A stretch of 64,000 nucleotides of DNA from Leptotrichia trevisanii DSM 22070 (GTDB lineage Bacteria > Fusobacteriota > Fusobacteriia > Fusobacteriales > Leptotrichiaceae), in the NCBI RefSeq assembly GCF_000482505.1, contig NZ_AXVL01000019.1, positions 1-64,000 of the forward strand, written 5' to 3'. Under the pieces are notes generated by a model. The model was not told where the DNA came from. It ran no database searches and saw only the letters and a program-made list of their open reading frames with translations. Shown here one piece after another: positions 61,780 to 64,000 of this stretch; position 1 is the first letter of the stretch, and the number at the start of each line of letters is the position of its first letter. Both the position numbers and the translations under genes were made by a program.

Positions 61780-62253
61780 CTATTTTTCACCTTTTTTCAT
61801 AATCATCATATACTTTTTCATCGGATTTTCAGTAACATTCACAACTTCAAATCCAACTTTCTCATACAATTTCTTTGCCCCCACATTATAATCAAACACA
61901 TTTAACGTAATCGAATTGACGTCTTCATCTTGAAAAATTAAATTTATAAACTCTATCAAAGCCCTTTTTCCAAGCCCTCTTCCAGTAAGCTCAGGATTAA
62001 TCAGAAATCTTCCAATATGGATATTATCTATTTCTTTTCGTATTTTCTGAATAATCCCCACAAACTCATTCTCACAAAAAATCGAATAAATATCCTTCAA
62101 ATCATCAATTTGACTTTCTGTAAGTGGAAAATCAAGACTTTTTCCAGCCCATTGCTCAAGAAAGTTCCTTCCCTTTTCATTAGTCCATTTGACTATATCG
62201 TTTTTATTATTGTCATTTATTCCGTCTATTATTTCTATATTTTCTACTTCCAT
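61780..62253 (-). CDS. GNAT-family acetyltransferase
   Basis: 157 residues starting from the ATG at 62253; GGAG lies 10 bases before it and an adjacent TTG one codon earlier is possible. The acetyl-CoA motif is LINPELTGRGLGKRALIEF, and the end NVFDYNVGAKKLYEKVGFEVVN is the standard last strand-helix-strand. It resembles the sugar or amino-group acetylating members. It is next to glycosyltransferase genes, so acetylation of a glycan precursor is possible, though GNAT partners are too varied to be sure. Confidence 0.85.
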   Translation of the reverse strand: MEVENIEIIDGINDNNKNDIVKWTNEKGRNFLEQWAGKSLDFPLTESQIDDLKDIYSIFCENEFVGIIQKIRKEIDNIHIGRFLINPELTGRGLGKRALIEFINLIFQDEDVNSITLNVFDYNVGAKKLYEKVGFEVVNVTENPMKKYMMIMKKGEK

Positions 62254-62274
62254 CAACGATAAACTCCTATTCTC

Positions 62275-63210
62275 CTACACCAACTCATACTCAATCTCAT
62301 TTTTAATACAAAATTTCACTATTTTTTTATAAAAAGTTTCATAATCCTCATCCTTTCCAGAATTTTTAGAGGTAATTAGTGTATAAACCTTTTTTTCATT
62401 ATTTCCAAAAATTTTTAATATTCTGTATCCAAAATCTATTGTTTCACTTTTTGTATTCGGACTTGTAATCATCAACTTTTTTATATCATACTTACTGTAT
62501 TTTTCATTATCAATACTTATAAAATTACTAAATATTTTTATAATTTTCGGTGTATAAATTTTCATTCTAATTAAAGAAATAATTTCTAAAATAATAACTC
62601 CCAAAGGAATAATTATCACAAAATATTTCAAAAAAATAGCATGATAATATATTATTTTAAATATTATCAAAGCAAAAATTACCCCAATAGCATTATTTTT
62701 AAAAATATCTTTGAATTTTTCTACAAGTAATTCCTTTTTTGGAATTTCAAATACTGTATTTTCAATTTCGTTTTTTTCAAGTTGAAATTCACAAATAATT
62801 TTTTCAAGTTTTAAGCAATTTTTCTTTCCAAATAAAGAAATAACAACATAACAATAATCTATCGAAAGATATTTAACATCACCATAAAATAAATTATTCT
62901 CGTTAAATATCCTAACATTATCTTTTCCTATTCTCCTGCACCAAACTTCTTTTCCTCTTTCATAATATGTCAAAATACCATCAGAGATTAGGATTTTTTT
63001 ATTAAAAGCATAAATTGATAAAATTAAAAATATTATGATTGAAAGCAGAACAGTTAAAAAGCATTTAAAAAATATTTCATTTATTGAAAAATCCAAAGAA
63101 AATCTCCACCCCCAAAAAAACAATACTGGAATATAAACCAGTCTACACACCATTTTTAATTTCTCTATCCAATGCACTTTAAATACTTGTTCTTTTTCGC
63201 CCAATTTCAT
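62275..63210 (-). CDS. uncharacterised membrane protein, paralog of the next gene
   Basis: A 311-residue protein with two helix pairs (about residues 18-68 and 172-215), each followed by a beta-rich domain with YERGKEVWCRRI and NEKYSKYDIKKLMI, which looks like a duplicated membrane plus PH-like unit. The end FYKKIVKFCIKNEIEYELV is nearly identical to the end of the gene upstream, even at DNA level. AGGAG lies before the ATG. I do not recognise the family beyond this. It may pair with its neighbour, 26 bases away. Confidence 0.6.
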   Translation of the reverse strand: MKLGEKEQVFKVHWIEKLKMVCRLVYIPVLFFWGWRFSLDFSINEIFFKCFLTVLLSIIIFLILSIYAFNKKILISDGILTYYERGKEVWCRRIGKDNVRIFNENNLFYGDVKYLSIDYCYVVISLFGKKNCLKLEKIICEFQLEKNEIENTVFEIPKKELLVEKFKDIFKNNAIGVIFALIIFKIIYYHAIFLKYFVIIIPLGVIILEIISLIRMKIYTPKIIKIFSNFISIDNEKYSKYDIKKLMITSPNTKSETIDFGYRILKIFGNNEKKVYTLITSKNSGKDEDYETFYKKIVKFCIKNEIEYELV

Positions 63211-63236
63211 TCAGCTCCTAAAAAATTTATTCCTTT

Positions 63237-64000
63237 TTACACCAACCTATACTCAATCTCATTTTTAATACAAAATTTCACTATTTCTTTATAAAGACTT
63301 TCATAATTTTCATAAATCATATCTTTTCTGAAATTTTTAAATTCAGAATTTGGACAAGCTCCCAACGTGAATATTCTTTTTCCAAATTTTCCTATTATTT
63401 TTAATCTTCTGATTTTAAAAAGTGTTGTTAAAGTTACTATGTCTGAATTAGTAACTTTAATTTCTTTTATATCAGATTTGTTGTATTCTACATTATCAAT
63501 AATAATCACATCTTTAGTAATTTTTATAGTTCTAGGTGTAAATTTATTTAATTTTATTAGAGAAAATACATTTAAACTAACAATAACCAAATAAACAATC
63601 AAAAAGAAGGCTCTAGCATTTGCATTAACTGCTGCCAATATTAACAATAAAAATGTAACGATTGTATCGACAATGAAATTTCCAAATTTTTCTTTAATTA
63701 ATCTTTCCCTAGGAATTGTAAATAATCTGTTTTTTATTACTGTGTTATTTTTTTTATATTGAATTTCATATATTGCTTTCTCAAGTTCTATACTACCTTT
63801 AAGTCCAAGAGAGTAAATAGGGATTTCAAATTTATTTATCGACATATACTTACATTTGTACCTGCTTCTATAAGCTCTTTTTTCCTTATAGTACGTTTTG
63901 ATATTGCTTCCAGTTATCTTTGCACGATGGTACTCTCTTCCATCTTCATAATAAACTAAAATATCTTTTAAAATTACTACTTTCCGATTAAACTCAAAAT
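63237..64000 (-). CDS. uncharacterised membrane protein, 5' end beyond the window
   Basis: The frame stays open from the stop at 63237 to the right edge, and the part upstream of the internal ATG at 63845 (NRKVVILKDILVYYEDGREY) aligns with NKKILISDGILTYYERGKEV of the neighbouring paralog, so the true start lies outside. Visible parts are one helix pair (about 63600-63690) and two beta-rich PH-like blocks. The end YKEIVKFCIKNEIEYRLV matches the paralog. Function unknown. Confidence 0.65.
   Translation of the reverse strand, partial: FEFNRKVVILKDILVYYEDGREYHRAKITGSNIKTYYKEKRAYRSRYKCKYMSINKFEIPIYSLGLKGSIELEKAIYEIQYKKNNTVIKNRLFTIPRERLIKEKFGNFIVDTIVTFLLLILAAVNANARAFFLIVYLVIVSLNVFSLIKLNKFTPRTIKITKDVIIIDNVEYNKSDIKEIKVTNSDIVTLTTLFKIRRLKIIGKFGKRIFTLGACPNSEFKNFRKDMIYENYESLYKEIVKFCIKNEIEYRLV

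Overview
The window looks like chromosomal DNA from a low-GC, diderm member of the Fusobacteriota, most likely Leptotrichia or a close relative. This is inferred from the strong AT bias, the mix of gene families (type III glutamine synthetase, semiSWEET, lipopolysaccharide-export genes, E. coli-type SpeD) and the general look of the proteins. No rRNA, tRNA or CRISPR array was seen, and species identity is not provable from this window. Almost every gene is on the minus strand; the exceptions are a transposase tail at the left edge and a short plus-strand island at 30.5-33.8 kb.

Layout. 0-5.3 kb: a transposase tail, an NfeD/SPFH membrane pair, two unlisted 37-residue lipoproteins, valS and a lone semiSWEET. 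5.4-17.5 kb: an envelope cluster reading DUF2339 - DUF3999 - LemA - decayed DUF2207 - three intact DUF2207 paralogs, bounded on both sides by short elements with TATACTAAACCCC-type inverted ends. 17.7-25 kb: an AAA-ATPase/PD-(D/E)XK protein and a complete arginine-to-spermidine set (speD, a fold-I arginine decarboxylase, speE, speB) interrupted by an orphan GH108 muramidase. 25-30 kb: two unknown genes, an AEC carrier and glnN. 30.5-33.8 kb: MATE exporter, a frameshifted HxlR regulator, a RelBE-like toxin-antitoxin pair and a secreted protein. 33.9-57.4 kb: mainly housekeeping genes: butanediol-type dehydrogenase, accA/accD, a pseudouridine synthase, rodA, an M16 peptidase, lptG/lptF, cvpA, alr, secF/secD, ruvX, alaS, an S51 peptidase, lptB, an LptC/LptA-like fusion and mutS. 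58-64 kb: a surface-glycan group (glycerophosphotransferase-like, GT2, GT32, a secreted EEP-fold enzyme, GNAT) and a pair of paralogous membrane proteins, the last running off the right edge.

The most unusual signal is non-coding. Two roughly 440-460 bp intergenic elements (23521-23984 and 57518-57953) share imperfect inverted ends and four hairpins. The stems differ in sequence but keep pairing, while the loop motifs (TGTTTGAGC...AGCGAGTT and TGGCGNNTG) stay constant. Each element is two head-to-head copies of one two-hairpin unit, and a single unit sits at 5504-5616. This is covariation-supported evidence for a REPIN/MITE-like structured family. Other points of note are a poly-A frameshift in the HxlR gene that looks phase-variable, back-to-back promoters with a shared -35 and a perfect operator palindrome at the toxin-antitoxin locus, and an Lpt bridge protein carrying an Ig-like tail.
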